A DNA stretch of 64,000 bases from Bacteroides oleiciplenus YIT 12058 (lineage in GTDB: Bacteria; Bacteroidota; Bacteroidia; Bacteroidales; Bacteroidaceae), in the NCBI RefSeq assembly GCF_000315485.1, contig NZ_JH992940.1, positions 124,001-188,000 of the forward strand. Direction: 5' to 3'. Below are positions 37,776 to 47,352 of the stretch, piece after piece. Position 1 is the stretch's first letter, and each line of letters opens with the position of its first letter. The notes below the pieces were generated by a model, which was given only the letters and a program-made list of their open reading frames with translations, was not told where the DNA came from and did no database searches. The position numbers and the translations under genes are program-made.

Positions 37776-37871
37776 AGAAAAGTAATGGCTTTCTTGTCTT
37801 TTTATACTGATGGTCGAACAAATAGAACATCATTACGCACAAATAGAATGTATCCATATACTTTTATGCTT

Positions 37872-37879
37872 TATCTTTG
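37872..37879 (+). promoter_or_regulatory. -7 promoter box for the exporter operon
   Basis: TATCTTTG lies 27 bp before the TolC-family ATG at 37906. It is divergent from the AraC promoter, with about 95 bp between the two boxes. Confidence 0.55.
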
Positions 37880-37905
37880 CGTTATAAAACAAACAAGAAA
37901 TATAT

Positions 37906-39168
37906 ATGGAAATGAAACGAACTATTCTCTCTTGTTCTTTTGCTCTTGTGGCGATGCTGACACACGCACAACTTACATTGGAAACGTGCCAGCACCTGGC
38001 ACAAACGAATTATCCGTTAGTACGCCAATACGGTTTGATAGAGAAGGCACGTGAATATAATCTTGCCAATGCCGGAAAGGGATATTTGCCGCAGTTTTCC
38101 GTTTCGGGAAAAGTAACGTATCAGAGTGATGTCACAAAGCTTCCGGTGGAAATACCGGGAGTGGATATAAAAAGTATGCCTAAAGATCAGTATCAGGTGA
38201 TGCTTGAAGTATCACAGAACATCTGGGATGGTGGTGATATACACTCAAAGAAGCAACTGATGCGGACAACATCAGATATAGACCGCGAGAAACAGGATGT
38301 GGATATGTATGCATTGAACGACCGTGTGAACCAGGTTTACTTCGGTATCTTGCTATTGGACGAACAGGTACGACAGAACCAGCTTCTGCAAGAAGACTTG
38401 GAGCGTACGCACAAACAGGTTTCTGACTACATGGCGAATGGCATTGCCAATCAGAGTGACTTGGATGCCGTGAGTGTGGAGATACTGAACACTCGCCAGA
38501 AACGCATTGAATTGGAGTCCTCACGACAAGCGTATCTGAGCATGCTTTCTATATTCATAGGAAAAGAAATCGGCATCGGGACTACCTTGCAAAAGCCTGC
38601 GGATATTCTTGAATCAGCGTCACTTGTGAACAATCGTCCAGAACTTCGTTGGTTCGATGCACAGGGAAGTCAACTAAATGTGCAGGAGTCTGCCTTGAAA
38701 ACTCGTTTGCGCCCTCGTTTCGGGCTGTTTGTGCAGGGAGCTTACGGCAATCCGGGGCTGAATATGCTGAAAGATGATTTTTCTGCATATTATGTAGCAG
38801 GGGTCCGTATGTCATGGAACTTTGGCAGTCTGTATACTTTGCGCAACGACCGCAAACTGATAGATAATAATCGCAGACTGCTGGAGACAAATCGGGATGT
38901 TTTCCTGTTTAACACTCATCTGCAATCCACCCAACAGAACTCCGCCATACTTTCCATGCGCCGACAGATGGCGGATGATGATGAGATAATCCGTTTGCGT
39001 GTCAACATCAGAAAGGCTGCCGAGGCAAAAGTAGCGAACGGAACACTCACCGTTACTGATATGCTGCGTGAAATTACATCTGAGAACCTGGCACGCCAGA
39101 CGAAAGCTGTACACGAGGTGCAATTGCTGATGAATATTTGGAATTTGAAATATATTTTGAATAAGTAG
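37906..39168 (+). CDS. TolC family outer-membrane efflux protein
   Basis: 420 aa. A signal peptide ends at THAQL, followed by TLETCQHLAQTNYPLVRQYGL, the usual TolC opening. Two long helical repeats with the typical SQNIWDGGDI and GVRMSWNFGSLYTL segments follow. It should form the outer-membrane duct for the HlyD and ABC proteins encoded next. A second Met at 37912 (MKRTILS) is an equally good start. The stop codon lies inside the following palindrome. Confidence 0.9.
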   Translation: MEMKRTILSCSFALVAMLTHAQLTLETCQHLAQTNYPLVRQYGLIEKAREYNLANAGKGYLPQFSVSGKVTYQSDVTKLPVEIPGVDIKSMPKDQYQVMLEVSQNIWDGGDIHSKKQLMRTTSDIDREKQDVDMYALNDRVNQVYFGILLLDEQVRQNQLLQEDLERTHKQVSDYMANGIANQSDLDAVSVEILNTRQKRIELESSRQAYLSMLSIFIGKEIGIGTTLQKPADILESASLVNNRPELRWFDAQGSQLNVQESALKTRLRPRFGLFVQGAYGNPGLNMLKDDFSAYYVAGVRMSWNFGSLYTLRNDRKLIDNNRRLLETNRDVFLFNTHLQSTQQNSAILSMRRQMADDDEIIRLRVNIRKAAEAKVANGTLTVTDMLREITSENLARQTKAVHEVQLLMNIWNLKYILNK

Positions 39169-39265
39169 TCAGTAGATAGTAGTTAGTAGTAAGTAGGAAT
39201 GTCCTGTTTATGAAAAGCGAACATGAAGTAAACTATCTTCTACCAACTACTATCTACTGACTACT
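39164..39265. repeat. TAGTAGTCAGTAG palindrome between the TolC and HlyD genes
   Basis: Arms 39164-39189 and 39240-39265 are reverse complements over 26 bp with one mismatch, around a 50-nt loop. The arms are built from TAGTAG/TAGTCAG words. The left arm includes the TolC stop codon and the right arm ends about 20 bp before the HlyD start. Confidence 0.88.
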
Positions 39266-39286
39266 AACTACTAAAAAAACATTATT

Positions 39287-40192
39287 ATGAAATCAAGTAA
39301 TTTACTGGGATTTTGTTCCCTATTGGCCCTTTTCTCCGCTTGTGGAAATGGTACTCCGAAATATGATGCTACCGGAACATTCGAAACAACCGAAGTACTG
39401 GTATCCGCCGAAGCATCGGGCAAGCTACTTTACTTCAATATAGAAGAAGGCACCGTGCTGAAAGCAGGTCAGGAAGTCGGTGTGGTAGATACTGTGCAAC
39501 TCTATCTGAAAAAACTACAACTGGAAGCGAACATCAAGTCTGTTGAAGAACAGCGTCCCGATATTTTGAAGCAAGTGGCTGCCACCAAAGAACAGATAAC
39601 GGCTGCTGAACGGGAACGGAACCGTGTGTCAAACTTACTAAAAGTGGGTGCTGCCAATCAGAAGCAACTGGATGATGCGGACGACCAACTTGAAGTGCTT
39701 CGGAAACAACTTGTGGCGCAAAACTCTACATTATCCAACAGTCACCAGAGTCTGACGTGGCAGAGTTCTTCTGTCGGCATTCAGGTGGCTCAGGTGGAAG
39801 ACCAATTGAAGAAGTGTTATATCACCTCTCCAATAACTGGAACTGTATTGGCTAAGTATGCCGAAGCAGGAGAATTGACTGCTGTGGGTACGCCACTTTT
39901 CAAGATTGCCGATACGCAGCAGATGTATCTTCGCGCATACCTCACTTCCGAGCAACTATCGCAAGTGAAGTTGGGACAGAAGGTCACTGTTTTCTCTGAC
40001 TATGGCACCGATGAGCACAAGCAATATCCGGGCGTTGTGACCTGGATTTCGGATACTTCCGAATTTACTCCGAAGACCATTCTGACTAAAAATGAACGTG
40101 CTAATCTGGTATATGCCGTCAAGATAGCTGTGAAGAATGAAGGCTATTTGAAGATAGGCATGTATGGTGGAGTGGAGTTTAGTGACAAGTGA
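39287..40192 (+). CDS. HlyD/MFP family periplasmic adaptor lipoprotein
   Basis: 301 aa. It has a lipoprotein signal with lipobox LFSAC. The biotinyl-lipoyl half-motifs are VSAEASGKLLYFNIEEGTVL and SPITGTVLAKYAEAGELTAVG, separated by a long coiled-coil hairpin (about residues 80-160). A beta-barrel domain closes the protein. It should bridge the inner-membrane ABC transporter and the TolC partner, like YbhG or EmrA-type adaptors. Confidence 0.9.
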   Translation: MKSSNLLGFCSLLALFSACGNGTPKYDATGTFETTEVLVSAEASGKLLYFNIEEGTVLKAGQEVGVVDTVQLYLKKLQLEANIKSVEEQRPDILKQVAATKEQITAAERERNRVSNLLKVGAANQKQLDDADDQLEVLRKQLVAQNSTLSNSHQSLTWQSSSVGIQVAQVEDQLKKCYITSPITGTVLAKYAEAGELTAVGTPLFKIADTQQMYLRAYLTSEQLSQVKLGQKVTVFSDYGTDEHKQYPGVVTWISDTSEFTPKTILTKNERANLVYAVKIAVKNEGYLKIGMYGGVEFSDK

Positions 40193-40208
40193 TATAGTGA
40201 TAAATGTT

Positions 40209-41669
40209 ATGGAACATGCAGTTATTGTAAACGGCGTCACCAAAAGTTATGGCAAAGTGGAAGCCCTGCGCGGCGTTTCCTTTACCATTCCGCAAGGTGA
40301 ATTGTTCGGAATCATAGGGCCTGACGGAGCGGGGAAGACTTCTCTTTTCCGCATTCTCACCACTTTGCTGCTTTCTGATAGCGGGACTGCTTCTGTCTGT
40401 GGCTTGGATGTGGTGCGGGACTATAAGGAGATTCGTCGTCGTGTGGGTTACATGCCCGGACGTTTCTCCCTCTATCAGGACTTGACGGTAGAAGAGAACC
40501 TGAACTTCTTCGCTACCGTTTTCCACACCACCATTGAAGAAAACTACGACCTGGTGAAAGATATCTATCAGCAAATAGAGCCTTTCAGGAAACGTCGTGC
40601 TGGAGCATTATCTGGAGGTATGAAGCAGAAACTCGCCCTTAGTTGTGCGCTTATTCATAAGCCGGACGTTCTCTTTCTCGATGAGCCTACTACGGGTGTT
40701 GATCCTGTCTCCCGTAGGGAATTCTGGGAAATGCTTCGTCGTCTGAAAGCACAGGGCATTACCATCATTGCCTCTACACCCATCATCGACGAAGCGCGCC
40801 AGTGTGACCGCATTGCCTTCATCAATGAAGGACAGATACATGGAATAGATACTCCGGAACGTATTTTGGAGCAATTCTCAGATATCCTTTGTCCGGCGGG
40901 CTTGCAGCACGGCAAGGCGGAACAGAAAGAGGAATACGTCATCGAAGTGGACGGACTTACCAAGCGTTTCGGAAGTTTCACCGCCGTCGACCATATCTCT
41001 TTCTGCGTTCACAAGGGTGAAATCTTTGGTTTTCTGGGAGCCAACGGTGCCGGAAAGACCACTGCCATGCGTATGCTCACCGGACTGAGCCGTCCGACGG
41101 AAGGCATGGCACACGTGGCAGGTTTCGACGTAGCTATCCATACGGAGGAAGTGAAAAAAAATATAGGCTATATGAGCCAGAAGTTTTCTCTTTACGAGGA
41201 CCTCAAAGTATGGGAGAACATCCGCCTCTTTGCGGGAATTTACGGCATGGCAGAAGATGATATAGCCCGGAAGACCGATGAACTTCTTACACGTATCGGC
41301 CTGAGTGCGGAGCGCGATACATTGGTAAAAAGTCTTCCTTTGGGCTGGAAACAGAAACTAGCTTTCTCCGTTTCCATCTTCCACGAGCCGAAAATCGTCT
41401 TTCTGGATGAGCCTACAGGTGGTGTGGACCCTGCTACCCGACGCCAATTCTGGGAACTTATTTACCAGGCAGCCGACCGTGGCATCACTGTCTTTGTCAC
41501 CACCCATTTCATGGATGAGGCTGAATATTGCGACCGCATCTCCATCATGGTGGACGGTGTAATTCGTGCTCTTGATACGCCCGATAAATTAAAACGGCAA
41601 TTCAATGCTGCCACTATGGATGATGTATTCCAAAAACTTGCACGGGAGGCTGTGCGGACGGCCGATTAA
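40209..41669 (+). CDS. ABC exporter ATP-binding protein with two fused nucleotide-binding domains
   Basis: 486 aa from the ATG at 40209. The frame is open 15 codons upstream, inside the end of the hlyD-like gene. The first domain has Walker A GPDGAGKTS, signature LSGGMKQKLALS and Walker B DVLFLDEPTTGVD, but its switch region reads ASTPIIDEA, with Pro where the H-loop His is expected. The second domain has Walker A GANGAGKTT, a degenerate signature LPLGWKQKLAFS and a normal H-loop TTHFMDEA. The architecture matches YbhF. The two ATP sites therefore look unequal. Confidence 0.9.
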   Translation: MEHAVIVNGVTKSYGKVEALRGVSFTIPQGELFGIIGPDGAGKTSLFRILTTLLLSDSGTASVCGLDVVRDYKEIRRRVGYMPGRFSLYQDLTVEENLNFFATVFHTTIEENYDLVKDIYQQIEPFRKRRAGALSGGMKQKLALSCALIHKPDVLFLDEPTTGVDPVSRREFWEMLRRLKAQGITIIASTPIIDEARQCDRIAFINEGQIHGIDTPERILEQFSDILCPAGLQHGKAEQKEEYVIEVDGLTKRFGSFTAVDHISFCVHKGEIFGFLGANGAGKTTAMRMLTGLSRPTEGMAHVAGFDVAIHTEEVKKNIGYMSQKFSLYEDLKVWENIRLFAGIYGMAEDDIARKTDELLTRIGLSAERDTLVKSLPLGWKQKLAFSVSIFHEPKIVFLDEPTGGVDPATRRQFWELIYQAADRGITVFVTTHFMDEAEYCDRISIMVDGVIRALDTPDKLKRQFNAATMDDVFQKLAREAVRTAD

Positions 41670-41683
41670 GACGGGCTTTTTAC

Positions 41684-41718
41684 GCGAGACGCTCGCATAG
41701 GGTATGCGAGATGTTCGC
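41684..41718. repeat. hairpin between the ABC ATPase and first permease genes
   Basis: CTCGCATA, GGG, TATGCGAG form a perfect 8-bp stem (41692-41699 with 41703-41710), extended with mismatches to about 16 bp. It lies inside an operon without a U-tract, so it may be an mRNA stability or processing element. Confidence 0.65.
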
Positions 41719-41759
41719 AGAAAAATCATATAGAAAAACAGAATAGAGTTTGTAGAACA

Positions 41760-42863
41760 ATGAAACAATTCATAGCTTTTGTCCGAAAGGAATTCTTCCA
41801 TATCTTCCGCGACAGGCGTACGATGCTCATATTGCTGGGCATGCCTATTGTGCAGATTATCCTTTTCGGCTTTGCCATCACTACGGAAGTGAAGAACGTG
41901 CGTGTAGCCGTCCTCGACCCGTCCAACGATATGGTTACCCGCCGTATCATCGACCGTCTGGATGCCAGCGAATACTTTTCCGTCACCACCTACCTGCATT
42001 CTCCCGCAGAAGTGGAGGCTGCTTTCAAGCGGGGAGACGTAGACCTGGCACTTATCTTCAATGAGCAGTTTGCCAGTCGGGTTTATACAGGTGAAGCCCG
42101 TGTGCAGTTGGTGTCCGATGCTACCGACCCTAACACGGCGACTACGCAGGCTGGATATGCTGCTAATATCATAACTGCTGCCGGACGGGAAATGCTTCCT
42201 CCGGGTGTGCAGGCAACTTCCATTATTCCCGAAGTCAAGTTGCTCTATAATCCGCAGATGAAGAGTGCATATAACTTTGTACCAGGTGTGATGGGACTCA
42301 TTCTGATGCTGATTTGTGCTATGATGACTTCCATTTCTATTGTCCGTGAGAAAGAAACGGGCACGATGGAAATTCTGTTGGTATCTCCTGTGAAACCGTT
42401 ATTCATCATTCTAGCAAAAGCAGTACCTTATTTTGTATTGTCGTTTGTCAATCTTACGACTATCTTGTTGCTTTCGGTCTATGTGCTGGGTGTACCTGTG
42501 GCCGGTAGTCTGTTCTGGCTTATTACTGTGTCGTTGCTTTTCATTTTTGTTTCTCTGGCTTTGGGACTGCTGATTTCTTCGGTGATGCGGACGCAGGTTG
42601 CTGCCATGCTTGCATCCGGATTGATGTTGATGATGCCTACCATGCTACTTTCCGGCATGATATTTCCGATAGAGAGTATGCCTGTGATACTGCAAACCAT
42701 TTCGGCCATATTACCTGCTCGTTGGTACATTCAGGCAGTGCGTAAACTGATGATTGAAGGAGTGGATATTTCGCTTGTTCTGACAGAAGTCGGCATTCTT
42801 GCTGCAATGGCAACAATACTGATTACTATCAGCTTCAAGAAGTTTAAGAACCGATTAGAATAG
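41760..42863 (+). CDS. ABC-2 type transporter permease (YbhS-like)
   Basis: 367 aa. One N-terminal membrane helix (RRTMLILLGMPIVQIILFGFAI) is followed by a large periplasmic domain and then five to six C-terminal helices with the conserved VREKETGTMEILLVSPV motif and MLLSGMIFPIESMP. This is the layout of ABC-2 export permeases. It acts with the next gene as the membrane half of the drug-type exporter. Confidence 0.92.
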   Translation: MKQFIAFVRKEFFHIFRDRRTMLILLGMPIVQIILFGFAITTEVKNVRVAVLDPSNDMVTRRIIDRLDASEYFSVTTYLHSPAEVEAAFKRGDVDLALIFNEQFASRVYTGEARVQLVSDATDPNTATTQAGYAANIITAAGREMLPPGVQATSIIPEVKLLYNPQMKSAYNFVPGVMGLILMLICAMMTSISIVREKETGTMEILLVSPVKPLFIILAKAVPYFVLSFVNLTTILLLSVYVLGVPVAGSLFWLITVSLLFIFVSLALGLLISSVMRTQVAAMLASGLMLMMPTMLLSGMIFPIESMPVILQTISAILPARWYIQAVRKLMIEGVDISLVLTEVGILAAMATILITISFKKFKNRLE

Positions 42864-42876
42864 GAGGGTGGCTGTT

Positions 42877-43995
42877 ATGATAAAGTTTCTGATAGAAAAA
42901 GAATTCAAGCAATTACTGCGCAACTCATTCCTGCCAAAGATGATTTTCATCTTTCCGTGCATGATTATGATACTGATGCCGTGGGCTGCGAATCTGGAAA
43001 TAAAGAATATTAACCTGAATATTGTGGACAATGACCATAGTGTCCTTTCCCGCCGCCTTGTAGACAAGATAGGTGCATCCACTTATTTCCGTACGACGGC
43101 CCTTCCCGATACTTACAATGATGGTTTAGAAGGTGTTGAAGTTGGTACTGCCGACATCATCCTGGAAATTCCCCGCGATTTCGAAAAAGACTGGGTGCAT
43201 GGCAAAAGTCCCCGTTTACTGATTGCCGCCAATGCTGTGAATGGGACTAAAGGCGGTTTGGGAAGTTCTTATCTTTCCTCTATCATCAGTGATTATACCC
43301 GTGAATTGCAGGTGGAATCTCCTACACATGGAATGCATTCCGGCAGGGCACTTCCTAAAATGGGTATAACGACTCAGAATTTGTTCAATCCCAATCTGAA
43401 TTATAAACTATTCATGGTGCCGGCATTGATGGTTATGTTGCTGACGATGATTTGTGGTTTTCTTCCGGCTCTTAATGTGGTTGGTGAAAAAGAGGCTGGG
43501 ACTATTGAGCAAATCAATGTAACCCCTGTCGGAAAATTCACATTTATTCTTGCAAAACTGATACCTTACTGGCTGATTGGATATATGGTACTTACTATCT
43601 GCTTTTTCCTTGCCTGGTTACTCTATGGTATTTTGCCTGCCGGGCATTTCTTGACTATCTATCTTTTCTCAATGGTCTTCTTATTGGTCGTTTCCGGCTT
43701 CGGACTGGTGATTTCCAATCATTCGGCTACTTTGCAGCAAGCCATGTTCGTCATGTGGTTCTTTATGCTGATTCTTATTTTGATGAGCGGCTTGTTTACG
43801 CCTATACATAGTATGCCGCAGTGGGCACAACTTATTGCCGCGCTCAATCCACTGAAATATTTTGTAGAAGTGATGCGTACTATATATCTGCGTGGCGGTG
43901 GCTTTACAGATCTCTTGCCACAGTTGGGGACTTTGCTTGTCTTTGCTGCTTTCTTTAATTTGTGGGCTGTGAAGAGTTATCGGAAAAGTAGTTAG
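42877..43995 (+). CDS. ABC-2 type transporter permease (YbhR-like)
   Basis: 372 aa from the ATG at 42877, which has an AGGAGG site 9 bp upstream (42862-42867). A GTG at 42868 is the alternative start, but it would overlap that site. Topology is as for the preceding permease: VVGEKEAGTIEQINVTPVG and MSGLFTPIHSMPQW mark the ABC-2 domain. It ends the five-gene exporter operon, 10 bp before a strong bidirectional terminator. Confidence 0.92.
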   Translation: MIKFLIEKEFKQLLRNSFLPKMIFIFPCMIMILMPWAANLEIKNINLNIVDNDHSVLSRRLVDKIGASTYFRTTALPDTYNDGLEGVEVGTADIILEIPRDFEKDWVHGKSPRLLIAANAVNGTKGGLGSSYLSSIISDYTRELQVESPTHGMHSGRALPKMGITTQNLFNPNLNYKLFMVPALMVMLLTMICGFLPALNVVGEKEAGTIEQINVTPVGKFTFILAKLIPYWLIGYMVLTICFFLAWLLYGILPAGHFLTIYLFSMVFLLVVSGFGLVISNHSATLQQAMFVMWFFMLILILMSGLFTPIHSMPQWAQLIAALNPLKYFVEVMRTIYLRGGGFTDLLPQLGTLLVFAAFFNLWAVKSYRKSS

Positions 43996-44005
43996 AGTAA
44001 ATAAC

Positions 44006-44040
44006 AAAGAGGTCGGAAAATTTAATTTTCCGACCTCTTT
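44006..44040. terminator. bidirectional intrinsic terminator
   Basis: AAAGAGGTCGGAAAA (44006-44020) pairs perfectly with 44026-44040, with A-tracts and T-tracts at the ends. It serves the convergent exporter and S41 peptidase genes. Confidence 0.92.
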
Positions 44041-44044
44041 AGTA

Positions 44045-45490
44045 TTATTCAGTAACTTTGTTTTTCAGATAGTCCGAGGGTAGTAATACTCCGTTTGTAC
44101 TGTGTCTTTCAATAGACCGGTAAACAGGTATGCGCATTCCTTCTTTTGGAGAACCAACAGCACGCGAGGAGGGCGCTGTACCCTTAATCACTTTTAATGC
44201 ATAACTTAGCATATATTCGTTAGGATCACCCAAGGGAAGTAACTGATCACTTTTGAATTCGTCAAGCGGATAATTTGGATCGAGTCCTGCGCTATAATCG
44301 TTACTTGCTCCTTCTTTATTCGTGATACGCATCACAATCGGTTGAATGGCCCATTCATATTTCTTATCAGAATAATGAAGAGAACCTACGTTTTTACCTT
44401 CCGTGGTTTCACCGATAAGAATGATATTATCTTTTCCATAATAAGGTATCAATCCGTTTATTACTGCTTCAGATGCGGAAGCCGTTGATGAACTTGTCAA
44501 TATGAACAGCCGATTCAACTTTAAATGTGTAGTTTCACCCTCATTGTTGAACCTGATATTAAAGGATTTACCTTTATTGTCTGTCTCTATTCCGAATATA
44601 TCACTCTTATGACTCTCATTCACTAGTAAACTTGCAAGTATGGTTGCCGAGCTTACATATCCGCCACCATTATAACGCAAATCGAGTATGAATTCATCTA
44701 TATTTTGTGAAGCAAACTCACCGAGAATCTCTTTCATTTCATTATCATAAGCTTTGTCGTTAAAGCCATCCGGACCTGTTGTAAAATGATTGTAAAGCAA
44801 ATAACCTACTTTTTTGCCTCCTACATTCAGCGTTGTGTGGCAATATAACGGATTATCTTCTACTTTTCGGGAAGCAGATAATGCCACATTTTTTGTTTTG
44901 CTCTCATCCGAAAAATCTAACAGGATTGTTAACTCAATTGCCGGACCTTTGAGTAGTTGCGTGAAATTGTCCTGATTCAACTTGACACCATTAATGTGGC
45001 TTAGCCAATCTCCCCGTTTAAGTCCGGCTTCTTCTGCCGGACTACCCGGTAAAACGTATAACACCCATGAACGGTAATATCCCAAAGGTTGCCCGTTCTT
45101 ATCCACCATATTGAAAGTCACAAACTCCATACCATATGTATCATCTGAATCAATACTGGTACGTGTGCCTGGCACATAATCTTTGTTCTTTTCAATATAA
45201 GAATAGTAGTGATGCGTTCCATTGCGTGTTTTTCCATCTTTCAAACTAAGCAGAGAATGAAAGAAAGTTTCTGGTTCAGCATTGAAATCTAATTTATTTT
45301 CTTGGGGAATTTCACTATACCATAGATAATTCTCTCGCATAGTCTCTTCTATCCAATGATTTATTGCCAGACCTTCTTTGGGAGGATCGGGTGTTTCTCC
45401 GGAATTATCATCAGAGCATGAAACGAGTATAATTGAACTGCACAGGAAATTCAGGCAAACGATAACTGTATAAAAAGATAGTTTTCTCAT
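44045..45490 (-). CDS. S41 family peptidase lipoprotein (C-terminal processing type)
   Basis: 481 aa from the ATG at 45490. The frame is open upstream, but only this start gives a lipoprotein signal (lipobox LVSC, Cys25). The PDZ-like segment is GSPAEEAGLKRGDWLSHING. The serine peptidase core has DLRYNGGGYVSSA, the catalytic Ser region LTSSSTASASEAV and the Lys region GETTEGKNVGS. Secreted S41 proteins of this type are common in Bacteroides and are thought to trim or degrade exported proteins. It is a single gene with its own upstream region. Confidence 0.9.
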   Translation of the reverse strand: MRKLSFYTVIVCLNFLCSSIILVSCSDDNSGETPDPPKEGLAINHWIEETMRENYLWYSEIPQENKLDFNAEPETFFHSLLSLKDGKTRNGTHHYYSYIEKNKDYVPGTRTSIDSDDTYGMEFVTFNMVDKNGQPLGYYRSWVLYVLPGSPAEEAGLKRGDWLSHINGVKLNQDNFTQLLKGPAIELTILLDFSDESKTKNVALSASRKVEDNPLYCHTTLNVGGKKVGYLLYNHFTTGPDGFNDKAYDNEMKEILGEFASQNIDEFILDLRYNGGGYVSSATILASLLVNESHKSDIFGIETDNKGKSFNIRFNNEGETTHLKLNRLFILTSSSTASASEAVINGLIPYYGKDNIILIGETTEGKNVGSLHYSDKKYEWAIQPIVMRITNKEGASNDYSAGLDPNYPLDEFKSDQLLPLGDPNEYMLSYALKVIKGTAPSSRAVGSPKEGMRIPVYRSIERHSTNGVLLPSDYLKNKVTE

Positions 45491-45621
45491 ATGTAATAAC
45501 TTTGTATTTAAATGAATACAAACGAACACAAAATAAACCATATAAACAAGTAAAATGATTAAATTAACCGGGGTAAGTGGATGATTTATTCTATTTGCTG
45601 GCAATATATGTAGCGAGGTTT

Positions 45622-45651
45622 TTTGTTTTCCCGTTTTTTATCCTACTTTTG
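45622..45651 (+). promoter_or_regulatory. promoter for the acyltransferase gene
   Basis: TTTG at 45622-45625, then an 18-bp spacer and TACTTTTG at 45644-45651. This is one of the best full matches to the Bacteroidetes -33/-7 consensus in the window, and it lies 30 bp before the ATG. Confidence 0.65.
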
Positions 45652-45680
45652 CAGGCAAATTAAAAATATCTGATACCCCA

Positions 45681-46823
45681 ATGAACACACAAACAACTTA
45701 TCTTGCCTCTAAACCACATTATGAAATTCTTGATGGATTGCGTGGTGTAGCAGCTGTTATGGTCGTAGCCTTCCACCTTCTCGAAGCACATTCGGGTGGT
45801 AGCCATCTCACGCAAATTATTAATCACGGTTATCTTGCTGTAGACTTTTTCTTTATGCTTTCGGGCTTCGTAATCGGCTATGCTTATGATGATCGCTGGA
45901 ATCGGATGAGCATCGGTACTTTCTTTAAACGCCGTGTCATCCGTCTGCATCCTATGGTGATTATGGGTAGCATTATCGGTGCTGCTTTCTTTTTCTTTCA
46001 GAAGTCCCCTTGTTTCCCTGGGATGGATAATGTTTCAGTGGGAACTGTGCTGATAATAATGCTTTATGGTTGTACGCTGCTTCCGCTTCCTTTGAAGTGG
46101 GATATCCGCGGATGGACGGAAATGCATCCGCTGAATGGTCCGGCATGGTCACTTTATTACGAATATATTGGTAATATACTGTATGCTTTGTTTGTACGTA
46201 AGTTCAATAAGGTTGCACTGTCTGTCCTTGTTTTCTTGGCGGCTTGCGCTACGTTGCATCTTTGTCTTACGGCTCCGAAAGGTGACATTGTTGGCGGTTG
46301 GGCATTGAATTGGGAACAGCAGTATGTGGGCTTTGTCCGTTTGCTCTATCCGTTCTTTGCCGGGTTGCTGTTGTCTCGCTTGGGCTGGTTGATACGGGTG
46401 AAGAAGCGTGCATTCTGGTGGTGCAGCCTGATGATTGTGGTGGTGCTTTCTGTTCCCCGCATCGGTGGTGAAGACCATTTCTGGATGAACGGACTTTATG
46501 AAGCTCTCTGCATTATTTTCATCTTTCCGGTTATTGTATCTATGGGAGCGGGCGGAAAGGTGACGGGTAAACGTTCCGTAGGAATTTGTAAGTTTCTGGG
46601 TGATATTTCATATCCTGTATATATCACTCATTATCCATTGATATATACTTATACGGCATGGGCGTGCAACAACAATGCTACTATAGCCGAAGGTCTTCCT
46701 TATATGATACTGACCTTTGTTGGTGCCTTTGTTCTTGCTTATGCTTGTTTGAAACTCTACGATGAGCCTGTACGTAAGTGGCTGACGAATCGTTTTTTGA
46801 AAGGTAGTCGCAAAGTGAAATAA
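45681..46823 (+). CDS. acyltransferase 3 family membrane protein
   Basis: 380 aa with about 10 hydrophobic helices. It opens LDGLRGVAAVMVVAFHLLEAH with the conserved His, followed by GYLAVDFFFMLSGFVIGYAY and RRVIRLHPMV, the OafA/YrhL signature. Such enzymes add acetyl or other acyl groups to surface glycans or lipids. The substrate is not evident, since no glycan cluster is next to it. Confidence 0.92.
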   Translation: MNTQTTYLASKPHYEILDGLRGVAAVMVVAFHLLEAHSGGSHLTQIINHGYLAVDFFFMLSGFVIGYAYDDRWNRMSIGTFFKRRVIRLHPMVIMGSIIGAAFFFFQKSPCFPGMDNVSVGTVLIIMLYGCTLLPLPLKWDIRGWTEMHPLNGPAWSLYYEYIGNILYALFVRKFNKVALSVLVFLAACATLHLCLTAPKGDIVGGWALNWEQQYVGFVRLLYPFFAGLLLSRLGWLIRVKKRAFWWCSLMIVVVLSVPRIGGEDHFWMNGLYEALCIIFIFPVIVSMGAGGKVTGKRSVGICKFLGDISYPVYITHYPLIYTYTAWACNNNATIAEGLPYMILTFVGAFVLAYACLKLYDEPVRKWLTNRFLKGSRKVK

Positions 46824-46849
46824 AATTATTCTCCTGACAATATAAAGAA

Positions 46850-46890
46850 ACGGGCAACTTCTTTTTATGGAAGTTGCCCGTTCTCATTTT
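46850..46890. terminator. intrinsic terminator between the acyltransferase and hsp20
   Basis: AACGGGCAACTTC (46850-46862) pairs perfectly with 46871-46883, with an 8-nt loop and a T-rich 3' side. Confidence 0.88.
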
Positions 46891-46923
46891 AAATAATTCA
46901 TCTGTTGGTTTTAATGGAAAAGC

Positions 46924-47352
46924 TTATTTCACTTCAATAGATTTCTTGTTCTTTTGTTTTTCTTCGGCTGAGAACTTCGGCAGATTGATGTTCAGCACAC
47001 CGTTTTCTACTTGTGCTGCAATCTTTTCCTTGTCCACGTTGTCCGGCAATATCATGGTCTGTTGGAACTTAGAGTATGAGAATTCGCGGCGTAGATAGCG
47101 ACCGTCTTTCTTTTCCTCCTTGTTTTCAGTTTTCTTTTCCATGCTGATAACCAAATTGTTGTCTTCGTCAATATGAACGTTGAAATCATCTTTGGTCATT
47201 CCCGGAGCAGCCAACTCTACTTTGTATTCCTTTTCCGTTTCCATCACATTGATAGCCGGAGCGGTTGCATTGGCTTTTTCCATCCATTCGTTATCAAAGA
47301 AATCATTAAAGATACTTGGTAACCAATTTTGAGTTCTTCTAACAGGCATCAT
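46924..47352 (-). CDS. Hsp20/alpha-crystallin family small heat-shock protein
   Basis: 142 aa. The alpha-crystallin domain is clear: VELAAPGMTKDDFNVHIDEDNNLVISMEKK, then YLRREFSYSKFQQTMILPDNVD and VENGVLNINLPK. The N-terminal NWLPSIFNDFFDNEW is typical of this family in Bacteroides. It acts as an ATP-independent holdase against aggregation. It is a single gene; a TAATTTTG box lies at 47542-47549 on the minus strand, about 190 bp upstream. Confidence 0.95.
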   Translation of the reverse strand: MMPVRRTQNWLPSIFNDFFDNEWMEKANATAPAINVMETEKEYKVELAAPGMTKDDFNVHIDEDNNLVISMEKKTENKEEKKDGRYLRREFSYSKFQQTMILPDNVDKEKIAAQVENGVLNINLPKFSAEEKQKNKKSIEVK

